From assembly GCF_000973625.1 (NCBI RefSeq), contig NZ_CP007501.1:682001-746000 (forward strand): DNA of 64,000 nucleotides, written 5' to 3'. The position numbers and the translations under genes were made by a program. This DNA is from Polynucleobacter duraquae (GTDB lineage Bacteria; Pseudomonadota; Gammaproteobacteria; Burkholderiales; Burkholderiaceae). Positions 23,469-33,571 of this stretch are shown piece by piece (position 1 is the stretch's first letter; each line of letters opens with the position of its first letter). The notes under the pieces are model-generated. The model searched no databases. It worked only from the letters and a program-made list of their open reading frames with translations, and was not told the origin of the DNA.

Positions 23469-23499
23469 GTTGGGTAGTTAAGAAGTCAGTGAGCATTAA

Positions 23500-23529
23500 A
23501 AATGGGCTCTAAGGAGCCCATTTCTTTTT
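23500..23529. terminator. Terminator between alkylsulfatase and CoA transferase
   Basis: Stem AAATGGGCTC / GAGCCCATTT, loop TAAG, then a T-rich tail. The two genes converge and may share it. Confidence 0.85.
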
Positions 23530-23548
23530 CTTGGAAACAGTAAATACC

Positions 23549-24763
23549 TCAGGCTGCGAAAGCGCCCCCATCTTGTAGCGCTTTGAGTTCTTGCCCTGCA
23601 ATACCTAATTCCTTAAGCACTTCATTGGTGTGCTCGCCGAGTAAAGGAGGATGACGAGAAACCTGTTGTGGAGTGCCCATCATCTTGACTGCAAAGCCAA
23701 TATTGGGAACTTTACCTTCAATTGGGTGGTCAATCTCCATGCGCATCTGGCGATGCTGTCCATGCTCACTATCAAATGCTTGTGGGTAGGTATTGATTGG
23801 TCCAGCCGGAATGCCTGCTGCCAACAGGAGATCCACCCATTCTTCACTAGTTTTGGTGATGAAAGTTTTTTCTAGCTCAGCAGCTAGTATTAAGCGATTA
23901 GCTAGACGTAGTGGATTGGTTCTAAAGAGAGAATCTTCAAATAATTCTGGGCGATTAATCTTATCGCAGAGGAGTTTCCAGAGCTTTTGATTGGTGGCGC
24001 CCATTACAAAATAACCATCGGAGGCTTTCATGGCCTGATAGGGCGCGCTCATATGATTGGCTGTGCCCAACTTGTAAGGCTCAACACCAGTGCCCCAATA
24101 TTGCGCTGTATCCCAGATGGAAAAGGCTAAAGCAGAATCAAAGAGGGAAGCATCAATAAATTGACCTTCACCTGATTTAGTCTTACCAATATAGGCTGAC
24201 AAAATTCCATAGACTGCAAAAAGGGCGCAACCAATATCTGCCACCGGAACACCCGCTTTCACAGGAGGACCATCTGGATAACCGGTAACACTCATGACGC
24301 CAGACATGGCTTGTGCCATCAGGTCAAAGCCGGGACGATCTGCCCATGGACCTGTTTGTCCGAATCCCGAGATGCTGGCATAGACCAATCCAGGATTGAT
24401 GTCTTTCAGGGAAGGGTAATCGATTCCCAGTTTTTTCATGACGCCGGGGCGATAGTTCTCGACCAAGATATCGGCAGTCTTCACGAGCTCAAAAAATACT
24501 TTTTTTCCGGCTTCGGTTTTGAGGTTGAGCGTCACGCTACGTTTATTGCGATTCATATTCAAAAAGCCCATGCTATCTGAGCCTTTCATCTTGAATCCCA
24601 TTGCCCCGCGAGTTTGATCTCCAGTACCAGGCGGCTCAATTTTGATGACATCAGCACCCAGGTCAGCCAACAACATGCAGCAGTAGGGGCCGGCCATTAC
24701 TTGACTTACGTCAAGAACTCGAACGCCAGCCAGGGGCAAAGGCTTGCTGATAGGTGTTTTCAT
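23549..24763 (-). CDS. CaiB/BaiF family CoA transferase
   Basis: 404 residues from ATG 24763 (MKTPISKPLPLAGVRVLD), which has GAG six bases upstream; ATG 24766 and a TTG at 24799 are less likely. Family motifs are VRVLDVSQVMAGPYCCMLLADLGADVIKIE, NRNKRSVTLNLK, ADILVENYRPGVM (with the catalytic-Asp region) and YASISGFGQTGPWADRPGFD. Class III CoA transferases move CoA between carboxylic acids. It diverges from a TctC-type receptor gene, a frequent pairing in Burkholderiales, which suggests catabolism of an imported organic acid; the substrate is unknown. Confidence 0.9.
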   Translation of the reverse strand: MKTPISKPLPLAGVRVLDVSQVMAGPYCCMLLADLGADVIKIEPPGTGDQTRGAMGFKMKGSDSMGFLNMNRNKRSVTLNLKTEAGKKVFFELVKTADILVENYRPGVMKKLGIDYPSLKDINPGLVYASISGFGQTGPWADRPGFDLMAQAMSGVMSVTGYPDGPPVKAGVPVADIGCALFAVYGILSAYIGKTKSGEGQFIDASLFDSALAFSIWDTAQYWGTGVEPYKLGTANHMSAPYQAMKASDGYFVMGATNQKLWKLLCDKINRPELFEDSLFRTNPLRLANRLILAAELEKTFITKTSEEWVDLLLAAGIPAGPINTYPQAFDSEHGQHRQMRMEIDHPIEGKVPNIGFAVKMMGTPQQVSRHPPLLGEHTNEVLKELGIAGQELKALQDGGAFAA

Positions 24764-24843
24764 CATTGTCTCAATAGTTTTTATATGTTTATATTGCAAA
24801 GTTCATTTACAGCATTGAATATAAAACAAAAAATGGAGACCGT

Positions 24844-25842
24844 ATGATCAATCAATCACCGAAACAGATTTTGCGCAGATTCGCTTTCTTGGCGCTGGGT
24901 ATCTGCAGCGCTTTTTCATTAACCGCTAATGCTCAGCAAGCCTTCCCAACAAAACCGATTCGCTTAATTGTTGGCTTTGCTCCTGGTGGAGGCACGGATA
25001 TTGTGGCTCGTGCTATTGCTCCTAAGATGGGTGAGATCTTAGGCCAAAGCATCATCATTGAAAATAAATCTGGTGCAGCTGGAACTATTGGCGCAGACCT
25101 AGTTGCCAAATCGAATCCGGATGGCTACACCTTGCTGATGGGGCATTCCAATTCGAATGCGATTTCTCCATTTGTGCTTAAGAATGTGCCCTACAACCCG
25201 GCGACTGACTTCACACCAATTACTTATTTAGGTTATGTCCCAAACGTGTTGGTAGTTAAATCTTCTCTGCCCGTGAACTCAGTGGCGCAATTGATTTCCT
25301 TGGCGAAGCAAAATCCAGGTCAGATGACTTATGGCTCTTCTGGTATCGGTAGTACTCAGCATTTAGCTGGCGCCTTGTTCTCCAAGATTGCTGGCGTAGA
25401 AATGAATCACGTTCCTTACAAAGGTAGCGGTCAGGCGATTGTCGATTTATTGGGTGGTCAAATCACAATGAACTTTGATACTTTGCCGCCAAACTTGCAA
25501 CAGATTCGTCAAGGCAATTTAAAGGCTTTGGCTATCTCCACTCCGAAGCGTTTGGCATTATTACCGAACGTCCCTACATTTAATGAGGTAGGGATTGTTG
25601 GCTTTGATGTGACCAACTGGTATTCCGTGATGGGACCTAAAGGGATGGATCCTGCAGTTGTGAATAGGATTGATCAGGCCGTAAAAGCAGCTACCAATGA
25701 TCCAGAGATTAAGAAAACATTGGATGCTCAAGGCTTGCAACCAGAAGGTCCAGCAACACCGGCAGCCTTTAATTTGTTCCTAGCAGGTGAGTTAGCGAAG
25801 TATCAGCGCTTGGTAAAGAGCTTGAATATCAAGGCTGAATAA
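24844..25842 (+). CDS. Bug/TctC family periplasmic solute-binding protein
   Basis: 332 residues. A signal peptide ends near TANAQQAFP, followed by [43 protein letters not shown] [29 protein letters not shown], and [18 protein letters not shown]. These are the ligand-clasping loops of the Bug family, periplasmic receptors for carboxylates that are often orphans without TctAB transport partners, as here. GGAG lies seven bases before the ATG. The gene diverges from the CoA transferase, and an enoyl-CoA hydratase follows. Confidence 0.92.
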   Translation: MINQSPKQILRRFAFLALGICSAFSLTANAQQAFPTKPIRLIVGFAPGGGTDIVARAIAPKMGEILGQSIIIENKSGAAGTIGADLVAKSNPDGYTLLMGHSNSNAISPFVLKNVPYNPATDFTPITYLGYVPNVLVVKSSLPVNSVAQLISLAKQNPGQMTYGSSGIGSTQHLAGALFSKIAGVEMNHVPYKGSGQAIVDLLGGQITMNFDTLPPNLQQIRQGNLKALAISTPKRLALLPNVPTFNEVGIVGFDVTNWYSVMGPKGMDPAVVNRIDQAVKAATNDPEIKKTLDAQGLQPEGPATPAAFNLFLAGELAKYQRLVKSLNIKAE

Positions 25843-25898
25843 TTCGTTTTCTATTTTTTTATCCAACTAGGTTAGCTAATTGGGCTATAGTATTCGTT

Positions 25899-25929
25899 AA
25901 CCCTCTCTCTTGAATGAGGGGGGGTTTTT
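25899..25929 (+). terminator. Terminator after tctC, abutting the next start codon
   Basis: AACCCTCTCTC pairs with GAGGGGGGGTT (two T-G wobbles), loop TTGAAT, then TTT. It ends only seven bases before the ATG of the next gene, and its G-rich arm is the only purine-rich element in front of that ATG. Confidence 0.7.
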
Positions 25930-25935
25930 CATTTC

Positions 25936-26739
25936 ATGACAACAGCCATAAACTCCACCCCAGATCGAATTGCCGAAGTTCGCTTAGAGCTTCGCAATAA
26001 CATTGCGTACATTACTTTTGATCATGTTGCTGCTCGCAATGCAATGACAGTAGGAATGTACCAAAGCCTGAAATCGATTTGCGAGGATTTGACTCATAAC
26101 TCTTCAGCAAGAGTTGCTATTTTGAGAGGTGCCGGTGGCAAGTCCTTTGTCTCGGGTAGTGATATCGCTCAGTTCTCTGGATTTAACTCTGGTGAAGATG
26201 GCATTCGCTACGAAGAGGGTATTGATGCTTACCTCGCACCTTTAGCTATGTTGCCTATTCCAACGATTGCGGTTATTGATGGCATGGCGGTTGGCGGAGG
26301 TCTTGCAATTGCTAGTTGTTGCGATTTCAGAATCTGCACACCCGATGCGCGCTTTGGAGTGCCTATTGCCAAAACACTGGGTAATTGTTTATCTGCTGCT
26401 AATGTTGCTTGGCTCGTTGCGCATCTGGGTATCAATATTGTCAAGCGCATGTTATTGCTAGCTGAGCTCGTGACAGCATCTGAGTTACTCAAGCAGGGCT
26501 ACCTCTTAGCGACTTATCCTGTTCAAGCGCTGGAGAGTGAGTCCAATCAGTTGGCTGAGCGCTTAATGGGTTTAGCGCCTATCACGCAAAAATCTTGCAA
26601 GCAAACTCTTGCAAGAATCATCAAAAATAATTTACCTGATTGCAATGATTTAATTAAAGAGTGCTACGGCAGCGATGACTTTAAGAATGGAGTTACATCG
26701 TTTCTGGATGGTAAACCGCCCAGCTGGTCTGGAAAGTAA
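25936..26739 (+). CDS. Enoyl-CoA hydratase/isomerase family protein
   Basis: 267 residues of the crotonase fold: NIAYITFDHVAARNAMT, the first oxyanion-hole loop RGAGGKSFVSGSDIAQF, and the second IDGMAVGGGLAIASCCDFRI. A Glu typical of hydratases is not obvious after GGG; A/S-rich replacement suggests isomerase or another acyl-CoA activity. It follows the CoA transferase and receptor genes and probably acts in the same acyl-CoA pathway, though a terminator hairpin directly upstream separates the transcripts. The usual Shine-Dalgarno spacing is absent. Confidence 0.85.
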   Translation: MTTAINSTPDRIAEVRLELRNNIAYITFDHVAARNAMTVGMYQSLKSICEDLTHNSSARVAILRGAGGKSFVSGSDIAQFSGFNSGEDGIRYEEGIDAYLAPLAMLPIPTIAVIDGMAVGGGLAIASCCDFRICTPDARFGVPIAKTLGNCLSAANVAWLVAHLGINIVKRMLLLAELVTASELLKQGYLLATYPVQALESESNQLAERLMGLAPITQKSCKQTLARIIKNNLPDCNDLIKECYGSDDFKNGVTSFLDGKPPSWSGK

Positions 26740-26765
26740 GCTCAGCTCTTAGGCTTATCAGAGAT

Positions 26766-27983
26766 TTATAAGAATATCTCTTGTAAGTTATTCAGGTAGC
26801 GCAAACCTTGTTCGGTCGCTTTGAGTTTATTAGGGTCTGAATCTAACAACCCTTTTTTAGTTGCCTCATCCAATCCTTTGGATACTACATTGAGTGGCAA
26901 GCCAGTGCGCTCTCCAAATGTAACCGTATCTACGCCATCAGTGAGGCGCAGGGTATTGAGCATGAATTCAAAAGGAAGATCTTTAGCCGTAATCTCTCTC
27001 GCTTCGATCAAAGCATTACCTTTGGTCTCCATCGATTGCATATAGGTTTCTGGATGACGTTCTCGCACCTGACGCGTAATTTTGTCAGGGAATGAAATCT
27101 TCCCATGTGCGCCTGCGCCAATCCCGATGTAATCTCCAAAGCGCCAGTAATTGAGATTGTGTTTACACTCCTGATCTTTTTTGGCATACGCAGACACTTC
27201 ATAACGTCGATAGTCTGCTGCCTCTAAAAGTTTCAAGTTCTGCTCAAAGATTGCATCAATCTCATCTTCGCTAGGAAGCTTTGGGGGGAAGTTCGCAAAG
27301 TAGGTATTGGGCTCTAGCGTCAGGTTATAGAAGGATAGATGGGGAGCCTTAAATGAGAGGGCAGTTTCAATATCGGATCTTGCGGCTTCTAAAGTTTGAT
27401 TAGGTAAGCCGAACATGAGATCCAGATTAACGGATTTAAAGTGTTGCAAAGCAATCGCAATCGCACATTTGGCTTCTTCACCATTATGTATGCGCCCCAA
27501 GGCTTTAAGTTGTGCATCTTGAAAACTCTGAATACCTAAAGAGACGCGATTGATTCCCGCCTTAGCAAAGCCAGCAAACTTCTCAGTCTCAACAGACCCA
27601 GGATTAGCTTCCATGGTGATTTCACAATCGGGTTCTAGGTTCACCCGTGCCCGAACGGCTGAAAGCAGTTCATTCATACCATTGGCGGATAATAAGCTGG
27701 GAGTGCCGCCACCAATAAAGATGCTATGCACTTGACGACCCCAGATGCGAGGTAGCTCTGTCTCTAGGTCGGCAATGAGAGCCTTGATGTAACGCGCTTC
27801 ATCAAACCCTTGCTTGCCATCTTTAATTTGATGCGAGTTGAAGTCACAGTAAGGGCATTTCTTTTCACACCACGGAAAGTGAATGTACAAAGACAGCGGG
27901 GGTAGGGCAGTAAGCTTTGGCTGCGTAGCCAAAACAGAATTAAGCGTATTGAGCACGGACTTGGAGTTGGGTAATGAGTTCAC
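26766..27983 (-). CDS. hemW: Heme chaperone HemW (radical SAM)
   Basis: 405 residues. The radical-SAM cluster motif is CEKKCPYC followed by DFNSHQ, then IFIGGGTPSLL, EANPGS and SLGIQSFQD. Unlike oxygen-independent coproporphyrinogen oxidase HemN, proteins with this CxxxCxxCDF pattern and size insert heme into respiratory enzymes. The gene start overlaps the end of rdgB by 44 bases, so an internal start nearer IHFPWCEKK is possible, but tight packing with rdgB and rph is common. It converges with the enoyl-CoA hydratase gene. Confidence 0.9.
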   Translation of the reverse strand: MNSLPNSKSVLNTLNSVLATQPKLTALPPLSLYIHFPWCEKKCPYCDFNSHQIKDGKQGFDEARYIKALIADLETELPRIWGRQVHSIFIGGGTPSLLSANGMNELLSAVRARVNLEPDCEITMEANPGSVETEKFAGFAKAGINRVSLGIQSFQDAQLKALGRIHNGEEAKCAIAIALQHFKSVNLDLMFGLPNQTLEAARSDIETALSFKAPHLSFYNLTLEPNTYFANFPPKLPSEDEIDAIFEQNLKLLEAADYRRYEVSAYAKKDQECKHNLNYWRFGDYIGIGAGAHGKISFPDKITRQVRERHPETYMQSMETKGNALIEAREITAKDLPFEFMLNTLRLTDGVDTVTFGERTGLPLNVVSKGLDEATKKGLLDSDPNKLKATEQGLRYLNNLQEIFL

Positions 27984-28542
27984 GCAAAGCTTGGCCTCGA
28001 TGGCTGATCTGGTTTTTCTCAGCAGGCTCTAATTGGGCGACGGTTTTGCCCAGCTCTGGTATAAAAAAGTGCGGGTCATAACCAAAACCACGATCACCCT
28101 GAGGCTCATCAACGATCTGGCCGTACCATCGGGCCTGAACAATCAGCGGCTCTGGATCATTAGTGCTGTTGACCATCACAAGGGCGCAAACATAGTGCGC
28201 CCCTCGATTCGCTTTGCCCTGTAATGCTGCAATCAGTTTTTGATTATTAGCCGCATTATCGCCATCAAGTCCTGCATAACGGGCTGAGTAAACTCCAGGC
28301 GCCCCATCTAAGGCGTGGGCACAAATTCCGGAGTCGTCCGCGAGTGCAGGTAATCCGCTCATGGCGCTGGCATGACGTGCCTTAGCAAGGGCATTCTCAA
28401 TAAAGGTATGGTGCGGTTCTTCTACTGCCGGAATGCCTAACTCACCTTGAGGGATGACTTGAAAGTGAAACGGCGCCAAGAGTTCCTGAAATTCACGGAC
28501 TTTGCCAGCATTGTTAGAGGCGAGAACGAGCTTTTGCACCAT
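27940..28542 (-). CDS. rdgB: XTP/dITP diphosphatase (house-cleaning NTP pyrophosphatase)
   Basis: 200 residues. ASNNAGKVREFQELL at the N-terminus, EEPHHTFIENALAKARHAS, LADDSGICAHALDGAPGVYSARYAG and GDRGFGYDPHFF are the RdgB/HAM1 signatures. It removes dITP, ITP and XTP from the nucleotide pool. AAGG lies five bases before the ATG. It is the middle gene of rph-rdgB-hemW. Confidence 0.95.
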   Translation of the reverse strand: MVQKLVLASNNAGKVREFQELLAPFHFQVIPQGELGIPAVEEPHHTFIENALAKARHASAMSGLPALADDSGICAHALDGAPGVYSARYAGLDGDNAANNQKLIAALQGKANRGAHYVCALVMVNSTNDPEPLIVQARWYGQIVDEPQGDRGFGYDPHFFIPELGKTVAQLEPAEKNQISHRGQALRELITQLQVRAQYA

Positions 28543-28556
28543 CGACCTTTGATCTT

Positions 28557-29288
28557 TTATTTGAAGGCTTCTTTTTGTAACTGAGTTAAATCACGAATAC
28601 CTTCTTGGGCCAGATCTAGCAAAGCATTCAACTCATTGCGGGAGAAAGCAGGGCCTTCTGCAGTACCTTGCACTTCAATCATGCCGCCTTTACCTGTCAT
28701 GACCACATTCATATCCGTATCACAAGATGAGTCTTCTGGGTAATCTAAGTCCAGTACGGGCACTCCTTGGTAGATGCCAACAGAAATCGCTGCAACGCTG
28801 TCGATGATGGGGTCAGTTTTCAGTGCACCACTTTCAAGCAGGGTGTTGATCGCATCACGTGCCGCAACATATGCGCCGGTAATCGATGCAGTTCGTGTTC
28901 CACCATCGGCTTGCAACACATCACAATCTAAATGAATTGTTCTTTCGCCTAAGACTTTTAAATCAAAGACGCTACGCATCGCACGGCCAATTAAACGTTG
29001 GATCTCTTGTGTGCGACCGGACTGTTTGCCCCGAGCAGCTTCACGGTCGGTCCGGGTATGAGTAGAACGCGGCAGCATGCCGTATTCGGCAGTAACCCAA
29101 CCTTCACCAGAACCTTTTTTATGGGGCGGCACCTTTTCCAGCACGCTGGCTGTACAGAGTACTTTGGTGTCACCAAAGGCAATCAGGACTGAGCCTTCTG
29201 CATGCTTGGTAAAAGCGCGGCTGATGCTCACAGGGCGTAACTGGGCTGGGGCGCGGCCACTAGGGCGGGTGATGTTGGACTGAGTCAT
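28557..29288 (-). CDS. rph: Ribonuclease PH
   Basis: 243 residues; phosphorolytic 3' exoribonuclease that trims tRNA precursors. Motifs: [94 protein letters not shown] and [20 protein letters not shown]. First gene of rph-rdgB-hemW, divergent from yicC with only 32 bases between the start codons. Confidence 0.96.
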   Translation of the reverse strand: MTQSNITRPSGRAPAQLRPVSISRAFTKHAEGSVLIAFGDTKVLCTASVLEKVPPHKKGSGEGWVTAEYGMLPRSTHTRTDREAARGKQSGRTQEIQRLIGRAMRSVFDLKVLGERTIHLDCDVLQADGGTRTASITGAYVAARDAINTLLESGALKTDPIIDSVAAISVGIYQGVPVLDLDYPEDSSCDTDMNVVMTGKGGMIEVQGTAEGPAFSRNELNALLDLAQEGIRDLTQLQKEAFK

Positions 29289-29320
29289 GGGGCGTGGTCC
29301 TAAAGATCTACAATACCCAC

Positions 29321-30262
29321 ATGATATCGAGCATGACTGGTTATGGCAGCGCTTCTCGTCAAGTCTCTCTAGGAGCTGGCGTAGTAGCTGATCTGCAAGT
29401 GGAATGTCGGGCTGTGAATAGCCGCTTTCTGGATTTGGGCTTTCGTCTTCCGGACGAATGTCGCGGGGCGGAGCCTGCCTTACGAGAGCTGGCTACGCAA
29501 AGCCTTTCTCGAGGTAAGGTCGAGTTTCGGGCAGCATGGCGCGTTAATTCGGGCGCTGCTGGAGTGGCGAAGGCCAACCCCCATGCTTTAGGCGCCCTGA
29601 ATAAGGATCGTTTAGATGCTCTTTATACCCTGCAAGAGCATGCCCAGACAGCCTTTCCGAATTCAGAGGCTTTACGTATCGCCGATATTTTGCGTTGGCC
29701 TGGGATTGTTTCTGAGCCGAGAGGGGAAGAAGAGGGCTGGATTGCTGCTACCGTAGAAGCTGGTCGCGCTGCCCTAGCTGCCCTAATGGATAGTCGCCAT
29801 GCCGAAGGCAAGTCTTTGACCACAGTGTTAAGTGATATCACTAGCAAAATGCGTGAGATTGTCAAAGTGATCGAGCCAAAGGTCCCACTCTACGTAGCGC
29901 AGTATCAAGAAAAACTCACTGAGCGTCTATCTGAGGCTTTAGCTGCTCAAGAGCAAGGAAAGGGTAACGGCGGATCTGGTACCGAGTTGATGGAGCGTAT
30001 CCGTCAAGAGGTTGTGCTCTATGCCGTACGTATCGATGTGGCAGAGGAGTTTGCACGCTTAAAGACCCATCTTCAAGTAGTAGACACTGCCTTAGCAGGT
30101 AAGGGCCCAGTGGGTAAGCGTTTGGATTTCTTGATGCAGGAATTAAACCGTGAAGCTAATACTTTGAGCTCCAAATCGGTTTCAGAAGAATGCACTCAAG
30201 CTGCTTTAGAGCTCAAGCTCCTGATTGAGCAAATGCGTGAACAAGTGCAAAATTTAGAGTAA
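29321..30262 (+). CDS. yicC: YicC family endoribonuclease-like protein
   Basis: 313 residues from ATG 29321, which gives the canonical [13 protein letters not shown] start; a GTG at 29294 would overlap the divergent promoter. The C-terminal DUF1732-type segment is present ([15 protein letters not shown] ... [21 protein letters not shown]). Members have been reported as endoribonucleases. No Shine-Dalgarno site; TACAAT (29309-29314) is six bases before the ATG, compatible with a leaderless mRNA. gmk follows 34 bases later, the standard order. Confidence 0.92.
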   Translation: MISSMTGYGSASRQVSLGAGVVADLQVECRAVNSRFLDLGFRLPDECRGAEPALRELATQSLSRGKVEFRAAWRVNSGAAGVAKANPHALGALNKDRLDALYTLQEHAQTAFPNSEALRIADILRWPGIVSEPRGEEEGWIAATVEAGRAALAALMDSRHAEGKSLTTVLSDITSKMREIVKVIEPKVPLYVAQYQEKLTERLSEALAAQEQGKGNGGSGTELMERIRQEVVLYAVRIDVAEEFARLKTHLQVVDTALAGKGPVGKRLDFLMQELNREANTLSSKSVSEECTQAALELKLLIEQMREQVQNLE

Positions 30263-30296
30263 CGATTACTTAATTCAATCACTTACCTCAATCACC

Positions 30297-30947
30297 ATGG
30301 CCAGCCCTAAACCTAAAGCAAATTTATCTCCTGCCTACCAAGGCAGTATGTTGATGATCGTTGCTCCATCAGGCGCCGGCAAGTCCTCTTTAGTCAATGC
30401 CTTATTGCAAGAAGATACTGCTCTCAAGCTTTCACTTTCAACCACTACGCGCGCGCCAAGACCAGGTGAGGTAGATGGCAAGGACTATCGCTTTATTAAA
30501 AGAGCGGAATTTATTGCAGAGCGTGACCAAGGTCTTTTTTTAGAGCATGCTGAAGTGCATGGTAATTTTTACGGCACATCCAAAGCCTGGATTGAGACTC
30601 AGATGAAAACCGGGCGCGATGTGGTGTTAGAAATCGACTGGCAGGGGGCACAGCAGATTCGTCAGATCATCCCTGAAGTGCAATGGATCTTCATCTTCCC
30701 ACCTTCATTTGAGGCTCTAGAGGAGCGCTTGCGCAAGCGAGGCCAGGACGATGAGGCCACTATTGAGAGAAGATTGGCTGCAGCGCATTTAGAGCTCCAG
30801 CACGCTCACGAAGCAGATTTTATTGTGATCAATGATGATTTTGAGCGTGCACTGATTGATTTAAGACAGGTGGTCGCAGCCAGTCGCTTGCGCTCAGGGC
30901 CGATTATGGCTCGTAACCCTGCACTTTTAAAGCGCCTCGGAGTCTAA
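30297..30947 (+). CDS. gmk: Guanylate kinase
   Basis: 216 residues. The P-loop IVAPSGAGKSSLVNALL is at about 21-37, followed by LSTTTRAPRPGEVDGKDYRF and VLEIDWQGAQQIR. Catalyses GMP + ATP to GDP + ADP, linking salvage to the (p)ppGpp precursor pool. It is in an operon with yicC upstream and rpoZ-spoT downstream. Confidence 0.96.
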   Translation: MASPKPKANLSPAYQGSMLMIVAPSGAGKSSLVNALLQEDTALKLSLSTTTRAPRPGEVDGKDYRFIKRAEFIAERDQGLFLEHAEVHGNFYGTSKAWIETQMKTGRDVVLEIDWQGAQQIRQIIPEVQWIFIFPPSFEALEERLRKRGQDDEATIERRLAAAHLELQHAHEADFIVINDDFERALIDLRQVVAASRLRSGPIMARNPALLKRLGV

Positions 30948-30992
30948 TCAGTTATCCTATGGGTATTAAAGCTAAATCTAAGTGAGTCCAGC

Positions 30993-31196
30993 ATGGCCCG
31001 TATTACTGTAGAAGATTGTCTAAAAACCATCCCCAATCGTTTTGAGCTCGTATTGGCTGCGACTTATCGCGCACGTCAATTGGTTCAAGGTCACTCCCCA
31101 CGTGTTGAGTCCAGAGATAAAGCAACTGTAGTTGCGTTGCGCGAAGTTGCTGCTGGTGTAACCGACCGTGACATGTTGACCAAAGTACCTTTGTAA
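30993..31196 (+). CDS. rpoZ: RNA polymerase omega subunit
   Basis: 67 residues starting [30 protein letters not shown], the standard omega N-terminus (family 67-91 residues). It helps assemble RNA polymerase and forms part of one ppGpp site. It lies between gmk and spoT, the conserved gmk-rpoZ-spoT cluster. Confidence 0.96.
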   Translation: MARITVEDCLKTIPNRFELVLAATYRARQLVQGHSPRVESRDKATVVALREVAAGVTDRDMLTKVPL

Positions 31197-31211
31197 TTAC
31201 GGAGTTCCGTT

Positions 31212-33557
31212 GTGGAGCTCCCCTTAGGCGACCCAAACACATCGGAACTCAAAGGCCAGATCTCGCCTAGAGAGATCGCTAATAGCGATAAGTCTTCCAT
31301 CATCGCAACTTTGCTGGCTCAGTCGAGTCGGCACCTATTTGGCCCAACCTCTGCGCCAGCATTACCCTTAAAGCACCAGGTTGTTTCAATTGATGGCCTG
31401 ATTTCTAAATTGGGCTATCTCAAGCCCGATGAAGTTGCTCTCATCAAGCAAGCCTTTCATTTTGCTGATGCGGCCCACCTTGGGCAATACCGCCACAGTG
31501 GCGAACCTTACATTACCCACCCGGTAGCAGTTGCTGAGCTTTGCGCTACTTGGCGCTTAGACGCGTCTTCCATCATGGCAGCTTTAATGCATGATGTGAT
31601 TGAGGATACAGGTTGTACTCAAGCAGACCTAGTGGGTAAGTTTGGCAGCAAAGTGGCTGAACTCGTAGAGGGTTTAACTAAGCTCGATAAGTTGGAGTTT
31701 CAAAGCCATGCAGAAGCGCAAGCCGAAAGCTTTCGTAAGATGTTTATGGCAATGGCGCGTGATGTCCGAGTGATTTTGGTGAAGCTCGCTGATCGTACGC
31801 ACAATATGCGAACACTCGATGCCGTCCCAATGGAAAAGCGTCGCCGGGTAGCCGCTGAAACGATTGAGATTTATGCTCCGATTGCACACCGTCTTGGTCT
31901 GAATATTATTTATCGCGACCTGCAGGACTTGAGTTTCCGTTACTCCATGCCAATGCGCTTTAGGGTAATTGAAGGAGCTGTAAAGCGGGCGCGTGGTAAT
32001 CGTAAAGAGATGGTGGAAAAGATTTTGCAGAATGCCCGTATGGCATTTGCAAAAGCTAATCTCGAGGTGGATCTGCAGGGCCGGGAAAAAACCCTGTTTA
32101 GCATCTACAGCAAAATGCGTAGCAAGCATTTGAGCTTCTCTCAGGTACTCGATGTATATGCCTTTAGAGTGACAGTCCATTCAATTGACGAGTGCTATCG
32201 TGCGCTCGGACTTTTGCACGCACTCTATAAGCCGATGCCTGGAAAGTTTAAGGATTACATTGCCATTCCTAAACTCAATGGATATCAGTCTTTGCATACA
32301 ACCCTATTGGGACCATCAGGGGTGCCAGTAGAGTTTCAGATACGTACTGGAGATATGCATGCGGTTGCGGAAGCTGGGGTTGCTGCGCACTGGGCCTATA
32401 AAGATGGTGGTCCTGATATGAGTGAGGTGCAAAACCGCGCACATCAATGGCTTCAATCCTTAATTGATATTCAAGATAGCAGCGGCGATTCTCAAGAGTT
32501 CTTAGAGCACGTCAAAATTGACTTGTTCCCAGACGCAGTTTATGTCTTTACCCCGAAAGGGCAAATTAGGGCCTTGCCACGTGGCGCTACTGCTCTCGAT
32601 TTTGCTTACTCTATTCATAGTGATGTGGGTAACACCTGCGTAGCAGTCAAGATAAACGGCATGCAGTTACCTTTACGTAGCGAGTTAAAGAACAGCGACA
32701 TTGTTGAGGTGGTGACTTCTGCTAACTCTCAGCCTAATCCAGGTTGGCTAGCATTTGTGAGAACGGGTAAGGCCCGCGCCTCGATTCGGCATTCACTCAA
32801 GACCAAGCACTATGCAGAGTCTTTGCAGTTAGGTGAACGTCTTTTGGCGAGCGCATTACGTCAGCAGGGAGTGGATGCTGGACTGCTATCACCAGAGCTT
32901 TGGGAAAAGTTACTGCATTGGACTGGCGATAAAACGCGAGAAGAAGCTTGCGTCAATATTGCTTTGGGCCGCAGATCTTCTCAAGAGTTGGCAATTCGCT
33001 TAAATATTTTGATTGATGATGAAGGTGGCTCTGATCAAATGCGCTTGGGCGCGGCAGATTGGGTATCACCTCAACAAGAGATAGCTTCACACCACCATCA
33101 GCGTCAGGCCATTTTAGTGGATGGTCGCGAAGGAAATTCGATTCACTTTCAAACCTGTTGTCACCCAATTCCTGGAGATAACATTATTGGCTATCTTGGC
33201 AAAGGCGAGGGTTTGCAGGTGCATACCAATGATTGTCAAATAGCACTCAGAATGCTCTCCAAGGATAGTGATAAGTGGGTTGAGGTCGAGTGGGGTAAAG
33301 AGGTCAATCGGGAGTTTGAGGTTGACTTAGCAATTGATACACGTCAGGGCAAAGGCGTTTTAGCTAGAGTGGCAAGCAGTGTGACTGCTGCAGACTCCAA
33401 CATCATGAATGTATCGATGGATGATCGCTACAAAGAAGATGCCGTCACTATTCGTTTCACTATTCAAGTATCAGACCGTCTGCACCTCTCTAAAGTCATG
33501 CGTAGTTTGCGTGCAAACCATGATGTGATGCGCGTGATCCGCGTTCGGGTGAGCTAG
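31212..33557 (+). CDS. spoT: Bifunctional (p)ppGpp synthetase/hydrolase
   Basis: 781 residues from a GTG start with GGAG ten bases upstream. The hydrolase domain has HSGEPYITHPV and an intact HD site (ALMHDVIEDT). The synthetase domain follows (LQGREKTLFSIYSKM, VLDVYAFRVTV, GYQSLHTTLLGPSG, EFQIRT). A TGS domain (VYVFTPKGQIRALPRGATALDFAY) and a C-terminal ACT domain complete the long Rel/SpoT form. The intact HD site and REK-containing synthetase loop point to both activities. It controls the stringent response; coupling with gmk and rpoZ is conserved. Confidence 0.95.
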   Translation: MELPLGDPNTSELKGQISPREIANSDKSSIIATLLAQSSRHLFGPTSAPALPLKHQVVSIDGLISKLGYLKPDEVALIKQAFHFADAAHLGQYRHSGEPYITHPVAVAELCATWRLDASSIMAALMHDVIEDTGCTQADLVGKFGSKVAELVEGLTKLDKLEFQSHAEAQAESFRKMFMAMARDVRVILVKLADRTHNMRTLDAVPMEKRRRVAAETIEIYAPIAHRLGLNIIYRDLQDLSFRYSMPMRFRVIEGAVKRARGNRKEMVEKILQNARMAFAKANLEVDLQGREKTLFSIYSKMRSKHLSFSQVLDVYAFRVTVHSIDECYRALGLLHALYKPMPGKFKDYIAIPKLNGYQSLHTTLLGPSGVPVEFQIRTGDMHAVAEAGVAAHWAYKDGGPDMSEVQNRAHQWLQSLIDIQDSSGDSQEFLEHVKIDLFPDAVYVFTPKGQIRALPRGATALDFAYSIHSDVGNTCVAVKINGMQLPLRSELKNSDIVEVVTSANSQPNPGWLAFVRTGKARASIRHSLKTKHYAESLQLGERLLASALRQQGVDAGLLSPELWEKLLHWTGDKTREEACVNIALGRRSSQELAIRLNILIDDEGGSDQMRLGAADWVSPQQEIASHHHQRQAILVDGREGNSIHFQTCCHPIPGDNIIGYLGKGEGLQVHTNDCQIALRMLSKDSDKWVEVEWGKEVNREFEVDLAIDTRQGKGVLARVASSVTAADSNIMNVSMDDRYKEDAVTIRFTIQVSDRLHLSKVMRSLRANHDVMRVIRVRVS

Positions 33558-33571
33558 ACTCTTTAAATTCA

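Noticed and set aside
24764..24799. Upstream TTG start for the CoA transferase
   Set aside because: It would add a non-conserved N-terminus and extend into the divergent promoter; the ATG at 24763 has a ribosome site and a normal start for the family.
31674..32180. 168-codon open frame on the reverse strand inside spoT
   Set aside because: It is opposite the conserved HD and synthetase regions of spoT and has no ribosome site or recognisable domain.
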